A DNA stretch of 64,000 nucleotides from Kalymmatonema hyalinum WJT4-NPBG1 (GTDB lineage Bacteria > Cyanobacteriota > Cyanobacteriia > Cyanobacteriales > Nostocaceae): positions 62,001-126,000 of the forward strand of contig JAHHIB010000006.1 of assembly GCA_019359075.1 (NCBI GenBank). Direction: 5' to 3'. The position numbers were made by a program, and so were the translations under genes. The notes under the pieces are model-generated. The model saw nothing but the letters and a program-made list of their open reading frames with translations, did not search any database and had not been told where the DNA came from. Below, piece by piece: positions 25,454-34,944 of this stretch. Every line of letters starts with the position of its first letter. The stretch's first letter is position 1.

Positions 25454-27205
25454 ATGTTACAGTTCCAATCCAACAATCAAGACAAGGTTAATAATAACGG
25501 GAATTTACAACAAGCTAATTCTGTTGATGCACTCTTACCGTTAGATGAGGAATTAGTGAAAAATCCCGAATCTGAAGATAAATTAGAAGAAGAGGGGGAA
25601 GGGAAAGAGGAAGAAAACCCCGCAGCCGTTCAAACCAAACACGACTTTGTAACTTCTCCCTGGTCAAGACTTGGTATTATTGGAGGTGCATTTGGAGTAG
25701 GTTTTCTAGTCATGTTTGTCGTCCTTAACGGCATGATGAACAGTGGCAGCAATACTGCCCAAACTCCAGTTGCACTCTCCTCTCCTACTCCCACATCCAC
25801 ACCATCCGAAGAGAAAGATGGGGATGTTTATGCAAAACTAGCGCTGCAAAAGCAACAGCAAGAACTTGAAACACTCAACGGTAAAGAGGAAGAAACTAAA
25901 GACAATAATACTGAACAAGAAACTCTAAATAAAGAAAAACAAGGGTTAGCTACCACCGACACAAACACTAACAAAACAGCAAGTCAAACTAGAGTTACTC
26001 CCCAACAGACACCTCCCCCTTCCAAGAGACAGGTATATCAGGAACCAAACCCCGAAAGCGAATACAGACTAAGACGCAGTGCAGTACTCGCATCTCGTTC
26101 CATCGAACCCAAAAGCCCTACTGCAACTTTCCCGAGAATAACTTTACCAATTAGTAGAAATAATACTGCTCCCGCACGCACAACCTCATCACTCAGCGCT
26201 CTTCGTATATCAGAAACACCAAAAGACCCCCTCGCCGAACTCGAACGCCTGCGTAACTTAGGAAGTATCGGTAGAGTTGAATATACCAGCGCTGACAACA
26301 CCATCGTTGCAAGCAAGGTAAGTGAAGAAGAAGTACTCAATAGCGATGAAACACCCCGTCGCCGTCGCCGCAACCGTCGCAGTGAAACAAGCGAAACAAG
26401 CGTTGAAAACACAATCAACAGTACAGCCAACAACACAGGGGAGGTTGAAGAACTGCGTCCCCGGTGGGAACCAACTCGCAATACAGCCAAGTTTACTGCA
26501 TCTTATAGCAAGCAAACCCAACTCGCTTCTGTTAACTACTTGAGTGATGAAGCCCAAATTTTAGAGGAAAGACAAACTCAATATTTAGTAGTAGGTTCTT
26601 CTGCAAGCGCTACCTTGGTTACTCCCCTGATACTTGCCCAAGGCAGTACAAATAACAATATCAGGTTTGTTGCTCGCCTAGATGAACCAATCAAAAGTAA
26701 TACAGGTGGAATAGCCATCCCTGCTGGCACCCAGGTAGCAGTTGCTATGACTGGTGTAGATAGTGGATTTAATATCACCGCCCAAGTCAGCGCCATACTC
26801 AAAGATGGTACTGAATACCCCATCTCCCCCGGCGCAATCTCAATCCTGGGTAAAGGTAACACCCCCCTTATTGCCCGTCCCTACAAAGATAAGGGGGGTG
26901 AAATCGCTCTTGGTGACGCCACTCTCGGTACTATCGCCGGACTTGCAAAGGTGGGGGAAATTATCAACCAGCCTGAAGAAATAACCGAAGATTTACTGTT
27001 CGGTGGTAGTCGCACCCGTTCTAGAGGCAATAACCGCAATATCGCAGGTGCATTTTTACAAGGTGCATTCGGCAAAGTTGCTGAAACTATGGGCAGCCGC
27101 ACTCAAAAGGCTACTAGTGAAATTACCAGCCGTCCCAACATCTGGTATGTACCTGCCAATACCAAAATTTCTATTGTCGTCAATCGCTCTATCAAACTGT
27201 ATTAA
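25454..27205 (+). CDS. virB10: VirB10/TraB-like protein
   Basis: This 583-residue protein has an acidic cytoplasmic N-terminus, one membrane helix (LGIIGGAFGVGFLVMFVVLN, about 73-92), a long low-complexity Pro/Thr/Ser/Gln-rich linker (about 105-330, with an Arg block TPRRRRRNRRSE near 298) and a beta-barrel C-terminus: ASATLVTPLILAQG, ARLDEPIKSNTGGIAIPAGT, SPGAISILGKGN and VPANTKISIVVNRSI are VirB10/TrbI-type segments. VirB10 spans both membranes and connects ATPase activity to the outer-membrane pore. It ends 3 bases before the VirB9-like gene. Confidence 0.85.
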   Translation: MLQFQSNNQDKVNNNGNLQQANSVDALLPLDEELVKNPESEDKLEEEGEGKEEENPAAVQTKHDFVTSPWSRLGIIGGAFGVGFLVMFVVLNGMMNSGSNTAQTPVALSSPTPTSTPSEEKDGDVYAKLALQKQQQELETLNGKEEETKDNNTEQETLNKEKQGLATTDTNTNKTASQTRVTPQQTPPPSKRQVYQEPNPESEYRLRRSAVLASRSIEPKSPTATFPRITLPISRNNTAPARTTSSLSALRISETPKDPLAELERLRNLGSIGRVEYTSADNTIVASKVSEEEVLNSDETPRRRRRNRRSETSETSVENTINSTANNTGEVEELRPRWEPTRNTAKFTASYSKQTQLASVNYLSDEAQILEERQTQYLVVGSSASATLVTPLILAQGSTNNNIRFVARLDEPIKSNTGGIAIPAGTQVAVAMTGVDSGFNITAQVSAILKDGTEYPISPGAISILGKGNTPLIARPYKDKGGEIALGDATLGTIAGLAKVGEIINQPEEITEDLLFGGSRTRSRGNNRNIAGAFLQGAFGKVAETMGSRTQKATSEITSRPNIWYVPANTKISIVVNRSIKLY

Positions 27206-27208
27206 GCC

Positions 27209-28036
27209 GTGAAAGCTAGATATTTATTCGGTTTCAGCTTACTTTTCTTCAGCGCGAGCGCACCGCTCGTACTACCTGTACAAACCGCTACAGCAGGTAT
27301 CGTAAGGCAGGTGCAAGCATCCCAGGTATCAGGAGAAAAAGCGACTGGGCAAACAGTCAAGGTATGGGCGGGACACGGGGTATCCATTTCGTTTTACCGC
27401 ACTGAGGAAGTTATTAAAAAAATCTGGTTGGACGATCCCTCTAAGTTCGTAATTGATGTGGATGGATGTTTGGAAGGATTAGGGAGATGTTCAAAAGAAG
27501 GAACAGGAGCAGGACTTATTCACCTTCGCCGTATCGAAACAGTAAAAATCCCCGGTTTGCCACAAGCTACCTACGGCGCACATCTCACTGTAATCACTGA
27601 ATCTGGAAGTACCAAAAAATCCTATCACTTTCGTATTGTACCCGGTACAGGAAAACCCGAATACAGCCAATTAGAAATTATGGGCGATTCAAGCAATGAC
27701 CGGGAACTTAGACAACCAAAAGCTGATTACACCGCTATATCTGATAGCAAGTATATCGCCAAAGGAATGCAGTTTGCACTTTCCAAACAGTGGATAACCA
27801 GTGATACCCCGCTGTGGGAAAGACTAACCAAACTCGTTGAGTTGCGATCGCTTGGAGAAGAACTCACCATCGCTGCAAGCAACGCCGGGGTATCGATGCA
27901 GGTGGTTGAAAAACTTATGCGACTGGGCGGCAAACGCCTTCTCGAAATGCCCCCACGTTCACTCAACACCCAACAAGTTAATACAAATAATACTCAACTT
28001 ACACCATTCAATCTAGTTGTTGAAAAGAAGAGATAA
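27209..28036 (+). CDS. VirB9/TraK-like secreted protein
   Basis: This 275-residue protein starts with GTG and has a signal peptide (KARYLFGFSLLFFSASAPLV, cleaved after about 30). The strand-rich mature part (HGVSISFYRTEEVIKKIWLD, LIHLRRIETVKIPGLPQAT, KKSYHFRIVPGTGKPEY) is similar in style to the N-domain of VirB9/TraK/TrbG secretins, which form the outer-membrane ring with VirB10. It is placed 3 bases after virB10 and 2 bases before the next gene. Here virB9 follows virB10, unlike the Agrobacterium order. Confidence 0.65.
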   Translation: MKARYLFGFSLLFFSASAPLVLPVQTATAGIVRQVQASQVSGEKATGQTVKVWAGHGVSISFYRTEEVIKKIWLDDPSKFVIDVDGCLEGLGRCSKEGTGAGLIHLRRIETVKIPGLPQATYGAHLTVITESGSTKKSYHFRIVPGTGKPEYSQLEIMGDSSNDRELRQPKADYTAISDSKYIAKGMQFALSKQWITSDTPLWERLTKLVELRSLGEELTIAASNAGVSMQVVEKLMRLGGKRLLEMPPRSLNTQQVNTNNTQLTPFNLVVEKKR

Positions 28037-28038
28037 TT

Positions 28039-29628
28039 ATGGAAACCAGAAACGTTACAACAGATCATCAAAAACTTAAAGCCATAAATTTTATAGCACA
28101 TCAGGAAACCCCACAGGAGGAGAGAAGTGAGCGGGGGAATACCATCCACGTAAACGATGAAATAGTGGCAATTGTTCCAGTTTCAACGACTGTACCCAAC
28201 CAACCTACGAATAATCGCAGTCAGGGATACCAATGGCGGGAAGCAAAAATGAATACATGGCGGTATCTCATGGTTGCTGGTATGGTAGCAGGACTCGCCC
28301 TGCACGGGTTAATGAGATTCGGGGGTAGCTACAATATCGGCAGTCTCGTATTTGGGGATAAAGCTGTCGCAGCTACACCAACAAATGTTTCAAATTTGAG
28401 AGAAGTTGCTGGGGCGATACTCCCTCCAGCACTAGACGCAAAGCGGCTTCCCGCAGGGTACTTTGGGAACACTTCGGCAAACCTCTCCTCGAATGATTCA
28501 AATTTGAATCATTCGACCAAACAAGCTAAAACACTGAAAGAACAACCTCTTGCGGTCAAATATGTCAACGGTATTCCCGTCCCCGACTGGAGCAAAATGA
28601 ACTTTGAGAACATGAAGTTAAAGGAAGCGGGTTCAGTAGAATTTCCCAATGTCAAAAACCCCGGCATGAAAGAAAAGCGCGTCTGGAGTGCAGGACAGTC
28701 GCTTGCTCTTGTAATGGAACTAGGGGATTTTGAAGCAACTGAATTCAAAATCGAAAACCTCAACCTCAAACAAATATCGCTTGTTACAGGTATAAACCTC
28801 AAGGATTTCAAGCTCTCAGATTTTGAGACTCTTAAATGGCAAACACTTGGAGATTTAGCAGAAGCTATCCCAGGACTGGAAAATAAAGATATTGCCGATA
28901 TACCCGCCCTTGATGATTATGTTGCTAAAGTAACAGGGGATAGCTACACAAGTCAAACTGTCGGGGAAGCACTCAACAATTACCCCCAACTTGAAAAAGC
29001 GGAACTCGGTAAATATATTAAGCTCGACCAATACAAACTCAGCAGTATCCCCGGCATTGAGAAAGCTATACTCAAGGAATTTACCAACTGGCAGAATACC
29101 ACGATCGCCAAAGTACCGGGATTGGGGAAAGTACCATTTGATGAGTTTCCAGGAGTACCAGTACCCGATGTCAGCTTTGTCGGCAAGGTAGATATGGTAC
29201 TTAAAGAGGTAGAAAACGGTAGGTGGAAATCAATATCGGGTAGTTATCAAGAAGGGTTCAACGTACCCTGCTACAACTTTGAATGTGCTCACATCGAGGT
29301 AGCTGGAAGCGATATCCTCACTGGCGCAACCTGGATGTCAGGTAAATTCCAAAAGGTAAGAGGTGGATTTGGAATACTGGGTAAACTCAACGGTGGGAAG
29401 GAACCAACCGGACGCCACCCCTTTGGTAAATCATTTAAACACGTCCTGTGGGATGTCAAAGAATCGACAGGTACAGTAACAAGCGCGATGTTCTTCCGCA
29501 TCTGCAAACGCGGATGGATTGACTTGGGATGTTCACCCTATTTTATCGGACCAGTCCCCTTCTTTGAGTACAAGGAGATGGACCCTATCATCTTAGGCGC
29601 ACCCCTCACTGTACCGAAAAAACCTTAA
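28039..29628 (+). CDS. hypothetical T4SS-associated protein with helical repeats
   Basis: This 529-residue protein is tightly coupled to the VirB9-like gene (2-base gap). It has a polar N-terminus, one membrane helix (WRYLMVAGMVAGLALHGLMR, about 72-91), and a middle region (about 230-400) of short degenerate repeats built around IPGL/IPAL and Asp-Phe/Leu turns (DLAEAIPGLENKDIADIPAL, SSIPGIEKAILKEF, AKVPGLGKVPFDEF). The C-terminal domain carries four conserved-looking Cys (NVPCYNFECAH; RICKRGWIDLGCSP) and a GRHPFGKSFKHVLWDV block. I do not recognise a family. By position and topology it should be a periplasmic component of the transfer machine. Confidence 0.75.
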   Translation: METRNVTTDHQKLKAINFIAHQETPQEERSERGNTIHVNDEIVAIVPVSTTVPNQPTNNRSQGYQWREAKMNTWRYLMVAGMVAGLALHGLMRFGGSYNIGSLVFGDKAVAATPTNVSNLREVAGAILPPALDAKRLPAGYFGNTSANLSSNDSNLNHSTKQAKTLKEQPLAVKYVNGIPVPDWSKMNFENMKLKEAGSVEFPNVKNPGMKEKRVWSAGQSLALVMELGDFEATEFKIENLNLKQISLVTGINLKDFKLSDFETLKWQTLGDLAEAIPGLENKDIADIPALDDYVAKVTGDSYTSQTVGEALNNYPQLEKAELGKYIKLDQYKLSSIPGIEKAILKEFTNWQNTTIAKVPGLGKVPFDEFPGVPVPDVSFVGKVDMVLKEVENGRWKSISGSYQEGFNVPCYNFECAHIEVAGSDILTGATWMSGKFQKVRGGFGILGKLNGGKEPTGRHPFGKSFKHVLWDVKESTGTVTSAMFFRICKRGWIDLGCSPYFIGPVPFFEYKEMDPIILGAPLTVPKKP

Positions 29629-29768
29629 GAAGAACGCAGAACCCAGAATGCAGCTTGGGCTGAATATCCCCATGAATTCTCTTGATTTGACAAGGAAAGA
29701 ACTTTTATTTCCTCCATGCCATCTCTGTTGGGGGCTTTAAACTCAACTTGCCAGCAGGTGAAATCCTG

Positions 29769-29909
29769 GAAAAAACCGGACAACCTTCACCCACTCGTTG
29801 GGATTTGAGGATTAATCTTTGAGGGCGGTCAAATTGCCCCTATCCAGAGATGTCCGGGTTTAAAAAGTTGATTTGTAGGGCAATTTGACCAAGGTTGTCC
29901 GGTTTTTTC
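29769..29909. repeat. nested inverted repeat before the coupling-protein gene
   Basis: The outer arms match perfectly over 19 bp (29769-29787 and 29891-29909, GAAAAAACCGGACAACCTT and its complement). Inside lies a second pair of 13 bp (29827-29839 GGTCAAATTGCCC and 29878-29890). The two right-hand arms touch, while about 39 bases separate the left-hand arms. The structure sits in the only long gap (29629-30054) within the transfer block, which holds no gene. It could be an origin of transfer, a small palindromic element or a complex attenuator. Confidence 0.75.
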
Positions 29910-30054
29910 TGGACCAAATGGTACACCCACAAAGCACACTCGTCATTCTGACGACTGACGCCTCTGTTCTTTCTTGGTAAGTAATACCCTTTGGCTCAGA
30001 ATTTGAATCAAGACAATTTTTAAAAGTTTCTTCAAACACCACACCAGAAGGAAT

Positions 30055-31908
30055 ATGCAACCCACAATGCATATTTCTCAACGGAAAGTTTGCTCAAGTC
30101 AAGACAGTTCCCGCTCTTTCTTTATACCAACTTTTATGAATAACCTATATTTCGCCACAGCCAAAACCGTCAAAGTTACACAAACTCAAGAGGCTCAACC
30201 CTCTGCTTCCAGCTACAACTTCAGCAAGTATACCAACCAATTAATGTCTCCCCAAGGACTAGCACTCGCCGGGGGAATATTAGCACTATTTCTCCTACAG
30301 ATGTTCTCTGCTGGTAAGAAGGGCAAACTCGCCACCAGCTATTGGGGTGGAGGAAAAGAAACAGCATGCGCCAAGAAAAAAGCCATCAAGCAAGTCACCT
30401 CTCCCAAGTGCGATAGTGCTAGCTTGTATATTGGAGTACATAAGTACAAGGGACAAAAACCACCCAAGGGAAGTGGGGGAACACCTGTATATGTACCCGA
30501 TGTTCAAAGAGGTACAGCTGTTATTGGGGCACCTGGTAGCGGTAAATCCTTCTCGGCAATCAACCCCATGCTTTACTCAGCTATCGACCAAGGGTTTGGT
30601 ATTGTTCTATACGACTTTAAGTACCCCAGCCAAGCCAAAATAGCCAGTTACGCAAAATCAAAAGGGTATTCTGTACACGTCTTTGCTCCGGGTTTTCCCG
30701 AATCTGAGGTATGCAACCCCATCGATTTCTTGCGCGATAGTAGCGATGCTGAAACCGCAAGGCAGTTGGCTACCGTGATCAACAAAAACTTCCGTATGCT
30801 TGGTGGTGGCTCAGAAGACGCATTCTTCGGTCCTGCGGGCGACCAGTTAACCCAGGCAATCCTGATGCTCACCAAAGAGTTTGGGGAGTTTGCTGATATC
30901 ATGACCGCAGCTGCTATCCTCTCAAGCGAGAAGATGGTCGAACGCCTGATGGCAGCAAGTCTTAATCCGTGGATACGCATAGCCTTCGGTCAATTATTTA
31001 GCTCCAGCGGAAGTGAAAAAACCATCGCGGGTATCGCCGGTACCGCCTCGCTCATGTTCACGCGCTTCATGGCAAAGAACACGCTTGGCTGCTTTGTCGG
31101 CAAGACTACTCTACCACTAGAGGTAGGCAAGAAACAGATGATTATCTTCGGACTTGACCGCGAACGCCGCGATGCAGTTGGTCCGCTGATGACTTCAATC
31201 TTACATATGACCGTCGCCCGTAGTATTGCCAAAAAGAGGAAAGACACTGGTCCACTCGTAGTTAGCGTTGACGAGCTACCATCGATTTTTCTCCCAGACT
31301 TATTCAAATGGCTTAACGAATCCCGAAGTGAAGGATTCTGCGGAATCCTCGGATGGCAAAACATGGGGCAGTTGGAGAAAATTTATGGTAAAGAAATCTC
31401 AAAAGCAATCCTCGGTGCGTGCGGTACCAAGTTTATTTTCAACCCTGGTGAAGAGGAATCTGCAAGGGTTTTTAGTGCTTACCTTGGTGAAGAAGAAATT
31501 AAATATAAGCAGAAATCTCGTTCGACTGGAGGGGGAAAAGCTTCAACATCTATCTCCGACCAAGAACGGACTCGCAAGCTGTTTGAACCTGCCCAATTCC
31601 TCAAATTACCACCTGGAAAATGTGTATTTATCAACCCTGCCTATAGCAATAATAATGAAGGTTCTGTTCCAATATTAAAAAATATTAAAGTGCCAAAATA
31701 TATCATTGGACTCGAACAATCAAACGATAGTAAATGGGATAAAGTTATCAAACTACTTGCTCGAAAAAGTACCCAAAAAAGACCAACTCAAGAAGACTTG
31801 GATGCCAGAGTCAAAGAGGTAGACAAGCGTTTCCCCATTCCTCAAGCACCTGTAGAAGCAGGTAATACGCCATTACCTGTGGATAGTTACAAAGAATTTT
31901 TCTCATGA
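30055..31908 (+). CDS. virD4: VirD4/TraG-type coupling protein ATPase
   Basis: This 617-residue coupling protein recruits the DNA-relaxase complex to the channel. An N-terminal membrane helix (LALAGGILALFLLQMF, about 66-81) precedes the motor domain with Walker A IGAPGSGKSFSAIN (about 157), IVLYDFKYPSQAKIASYAK (about 185), Walker B LVVSVDELPSIF (about 402) and the LGWQNMGQLEKIYG segment. The C-terminal LFEPAQFLKLPPGKCVFINP matches TraG/VirD4. Several starts are possible; 30136 (MNNLYFATAKT) is an alternative to 30055. Its presence marks a conjugative system rather than only an effector secretion system. Confidence 0.93.
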   Translation: MQPTMHISQRKVCSSQDSSRSFFIPTFMNNLYFATAKTVKVTQTQEAQPSASSYNFSKYTNQLMSPQGLALAGGILALFLLQMFSAGKKGKLATSYWGGGKETACAKKKAIKQVTSPKCDSASLYIGVHKYKGQKPPKGSGGTPVYVPDVQRGTAVIGAPGSGKSFSAINPMLYSAIDQGFGIVLYDFKYPSQAKIASYAKSKGYSVHVFAPGFPESEVCNPIDFLRDSSDAETARQLATVINKNFRMLGGGSEDAFFGPAGDQLTQAILMLTKEFGEFADIMTAAAILSSEKMVERLMAASLNPWIRIAFGQLFSSSGSEKTIAGIAGTASLMFTRFMAKNTLGCFVGKTTLPLEVGKKQMIIFGLDRERRDAVGPLMTSILHMTVARSIAKKRKDTGPLVVSVDELPSIFLPDLFKWLNESRSEGFCGILGWQNMGQLEKIYGKEISKAILGACGTKFIFNPGEEESARVFSAYLGEEEIKYKQKSRSTGGGKASTSISDQERTRKLFEPAQFLKLPPGKCVFINPAYSNNNEGSVPILKNIKVPKYIIGLEQSNDSKWDKVIKLLARKSTQKRPTQEDLDARVKEVDKRFPIPQAPVEAGNTPLPVDSYKEFFS

Positions 31909-32168
31909 TTCCTACAACTGTTTTCAGAAAAATTAGCAAGTTTCAAAACTTCCCTAGATGGAATTACAAATTTCTCAATTATATACAAATAAATACTTTG
32001 ATGATATCCTATTATATCATTACAACCGCAATAATGCAGATAAAATTTATGACGATAAAAATTTCCATTATGATACTAAACCATCATTACTAATCATTAG
32101 ATTTGATATTCAGTTAATCTTCGTTAAATACCAAAAAATAGTACTCTTAATAGATTACCAAAACCACT

Positions 32169-34682
32169 ATGTTTGACCCCCAGCAACAACGAATAGCAGA
32201 TAACTATCTTCAAGTAGCTGATACTGCTGGTAAAGCAGCCTTGGAATTAGCCAAAATCCTGATTAACACTTTTAAAAAGATTCAAGAAATACTTAAAGAA
32301 GGGAAAGAAACAGATAAAATTGCAGTCGAGGTTGGCAAGGATATTTACAACCTCGTACCTGATGAATCTACCCCTGGGGCTTACAAATGGGAAAAGGTAG
32401 ATTTAAATCAGGAGGTAGGTGGTAGAGACACAGTAGTCTTAATGCCGGATATGTACATGGATAATGTACAGTACAGCATGACAGTTGAATATAATACACA
32501 AAACGAACCTAGCGAATATCAAGCACAAATTATCGCCGCCCAAATTGTACAAGACGTACCTGATTTAGGTGATAATTCCACAGATTACGAACCAGCTATC
32601 AAAATAACTGCTTATACTGAATCAGGCGATAAAACTGTCATTTACGAACAAGATTCACAGGGCAAATGCCGAATAAACTTAGTCACAGAAAATCTGTCTC
32701 AAGATGAAATTCTGGATGTAGCTTACGAACCACTCGTGAAGCTACTACCTCCTTCATCTGATATCATTAAAGATTACCAAAATACCAAAAACAATCTAGA
32801 AGAAAATAACACTACCCTACAGTCTGAAACTAACGTCAATGGCAAATTAGATATTGAAACCAACAAAATTGAGAATCTATCGATAGCAGCAAATGATATG
32901 CTATTGCAAGTCTTCAATAATAAGAATATTGAAGAAAAATCAACAGAGTTAATGACTACTGATGCCAAGGAAATTCAATCAGTAGAATATACTCCAATAG
33001 AAGATGTACCACCGTCAGAAGAGATAGTTGGGTTTCTAGGAGATATAGATATTAGCAATCCTCCGGATTTTGATGATGCACCAGATGAAGATGAGAAAAT
33101 TGCTACAGTCATTCCGATTAATGAGTCAGCAGAATTAATAGATAATACTGGTTCAACAACTATATCAGAACCAAGTCATCAGATAGCTAACCAACCTTCA
33201 AATATTGAAAATTATGACTCCACATTATCAACCATATCAGAGTCAACCGAAGAGAAGTTTGAAGAAGTTGTCATCAGTAGTGTTCAGGAAGAGGTAGAAA
33301 ATCAGGAAAATTTTACTTCTGTAGAAATAATACTTACTAATAATAAGAAATCTGTTGAGTCAGAAGAAAGCCGAAGCACAACTCCTAAAAGAGAAAATTT
33401 GGAGGAAGAAGAACAATATGCTGCTCAATCTACTTACCAACAAGCAGCGAACTCCAAGGGGGTAGAACCGCAAGCGCAACAGTGGGCACGTCAAGTAGAA
33501 GTACCACTATACGAGATAAAAAACAAACAAGCAGAAAAAGAACGTTACAACGGCGAAAACAAAGATATTGCCCAAGCTGCAACTGAGATGCTGAAAAAAT
33601 ATGGCACCATCGAGCAAGATGGTTCTCGTATTTACAGAAGTGATACCTTTGTAATTCGGCAAGAAGCAGATACCATCAGCGTCCACCGCCGCAGTGACGA
33701 ACTTCAGGGTTGGAACAACTCCTTGATGGAGTTCAAACCCGGTAAGGGAAACAAAGAACCCAAAATCACCAAACAGCCTAAAGAAATGTTAGGGGTGGAA
33801 CGTCAGGAATTTTTGATGGTAAACGAACACCTTCAGGATAAGGGTAAACTACCCGACTTACCTTATTCAGATATCCGGGATGTGGCAAATACACTTGGTT
33901 CTCTTGCGCCTGCTGGTACCATCAAAACCCTTGAGGTATTCAAACAAAACGAGATGCTGGATACTCTCAACAACATACTCCTGACAGCAGGCAAAGATGA
34001 ACTCGCTGTAGGAGAATTTACCATTAAACGCACCCGTGACCCTCAAGGAAAAAAAGCTAGCCTGCAATTGTTTAAAACCACCGAGGAAAGGGGTACTCAG
34101 GAGCTTGTCCGGTTTGACTTAACTAAAACCGAAGCTGGCATTACAAAGGAAGTAGCCAAGATGAATATCTCTGACTACGATATCAACCAGGTGAAGTTTA
34201 TTGCCCAAAACGCCCAAAAGCTTAACCTAGAACAAATCTTCGGTCACTCACAGCCTACCGTCGCACCTCCCAAACAACAACCAATACAAGCAGCAGGCGA
34301 TATCCCCGTCAAAGTCCACCCCTACATAGCCGAGGAATGGGCGAACATGATCAAGCATGGCACCCCTAACTGGGGAGGGGCAATGAACCAGGGTAATGCA
34401 GAAATTCAAGAGCGCATTTTAGACAACGACGGCAAGTTACCAATTGCCTCGCAGCGGGAAATGTACTTCAAAATTTTGACCTACAAAACTGATGAAGCTC
34501 AGAAAAGGGGTGAACAAGTCGTAGATTTTGTTCCTCTCAAGGATATTATGAATGACTTACAAACATGGCGCGGTCAAGAAATCAAAATACAGTATACTCC
34601 CACCGAACACATAAGCGTCCCCCAACGTCAAACTGTTGCTACCGCTGCACCTAAAGCTAAGTCAGGAGGGGTGGAATTATGA
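32169..34682 (+). CDS. large hypothetical T4SS-associated protein (837 aa)
   Basis: This 837-residue, acidic, soluble-looking protein has no recognised family. The N-terminus is helical (DTAGKAALELAKILINTFKK). Residues 200-420 are low-complexity and acidic. A middle domain (about 440-560) includes EMLKKYGTIEQDGSRIYRSD and EADTISVHRRSDELQGW. The C-terminal domain (about 700-820) has VHPYIAEEWANMIKHGTPNW and RGQEIKIQYTPTEHISVP. It is the last gene of the transfer block, on the same strand as virD4. A role as an accessory to relaxase or DNA processing is possible, but no HUH or Tyr relaxase motif (for example a three-His cluster) was found. Confidence 0.7.
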   Translation: MFDPQQQRIADNYLQVADTAGKAALELAKILINTFKKIQEILKEGKETDKIAVEVGKDIYNLVPDESTPGAYKWEKVDLNQEVGGRDTVVLMPDMYMDNVQYSMTVEYNTQNEPSEYQAQIIAAQIVQDVPDLGDNSTDYEPAIKITAYTESGDKTVIYEQDSQGKCRINLVTENLSQDEILDVAYEPLVKLLPPSSDIIKDYQNTKNNLEENNTTLQSETNVNGKLDIETNKIENLSIAANDMLLQVFNNKNIEEKSTELMTTDAKEIQSVEYTPIEDVPPSEEIVGFLGDIDISNPPDFDDAPDEDEKIATVIPINESAELIDNTGSTTISEPSHQIANQPSNIENYDSTLSTISESTEEKFEEVVISSVQEEVENQENFTSVEIILTNNKKSVESEESRSTTPKRENLEEEEQYAAQSTYQQAANSKGVEPQAQQWARQVEVPLYEIKNKQAEKERYNGENKDIAQAATEMLKKYGTIEQDGSRIYRSDTFVIRQEADTISVHRRSDELQGWNNSLMEFKPGKGNKEPKITKQPKEMLGVERQEFLMVNEHLQDKGKLPDLPYSDIRDVANTLGSLAPAGTIKTLEVFKQNEMLDTLNNILLTAGKDELAVGEFTIKRTRDPQGKKASLQLFKTTEERGTQELVRFDLTKTEAGITKEVAKMNISDYDINQVKFIAQNAQKLNLEQIFGHSQPTVAPPKQQPIQAAGDIPVKVHPYIAEEWANMIKHGTPNWGGAMNQGNAEIQERILDNDGKLPIASQREMYFKILTYKTDEAQKRGEQVVDFVPLKDIMNDLQTWRGQEIKIQYTPTEHISVPQRQTVATAAPKAKSGGVEL

Positions 34683-34944
34683 CACTTTGAGGAAGACAGC
34701 AGGCAGATTTAACTAATGGGGTTCGGGGGCTATTAGTCCCGCACTGTACCCCTATCAGTGTCAGGAGGGGGTTTGTCTTGACCACCTGTCAAGAAATATG
34801 TGTAAGAAAGCACCAATCGATTGAGGAGTCGGATAATCTTCTCTTAACGATGAGAATTGTTCGGTTACTACAAGAACACGGGGTTACGCGATTACCAAGG
34901 GGCAGTGCCCTTGGCAATCACGAATCCATCCATTTAACAACGGG

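Noticed and set aside
31909-32168. Small frames between virD4 and the 837-aa gene
   Set aside because: Very AT-rich, Ile/Tyr/Asn-heavy translations in overlapping frames without ribosome sites; no sign of coding.
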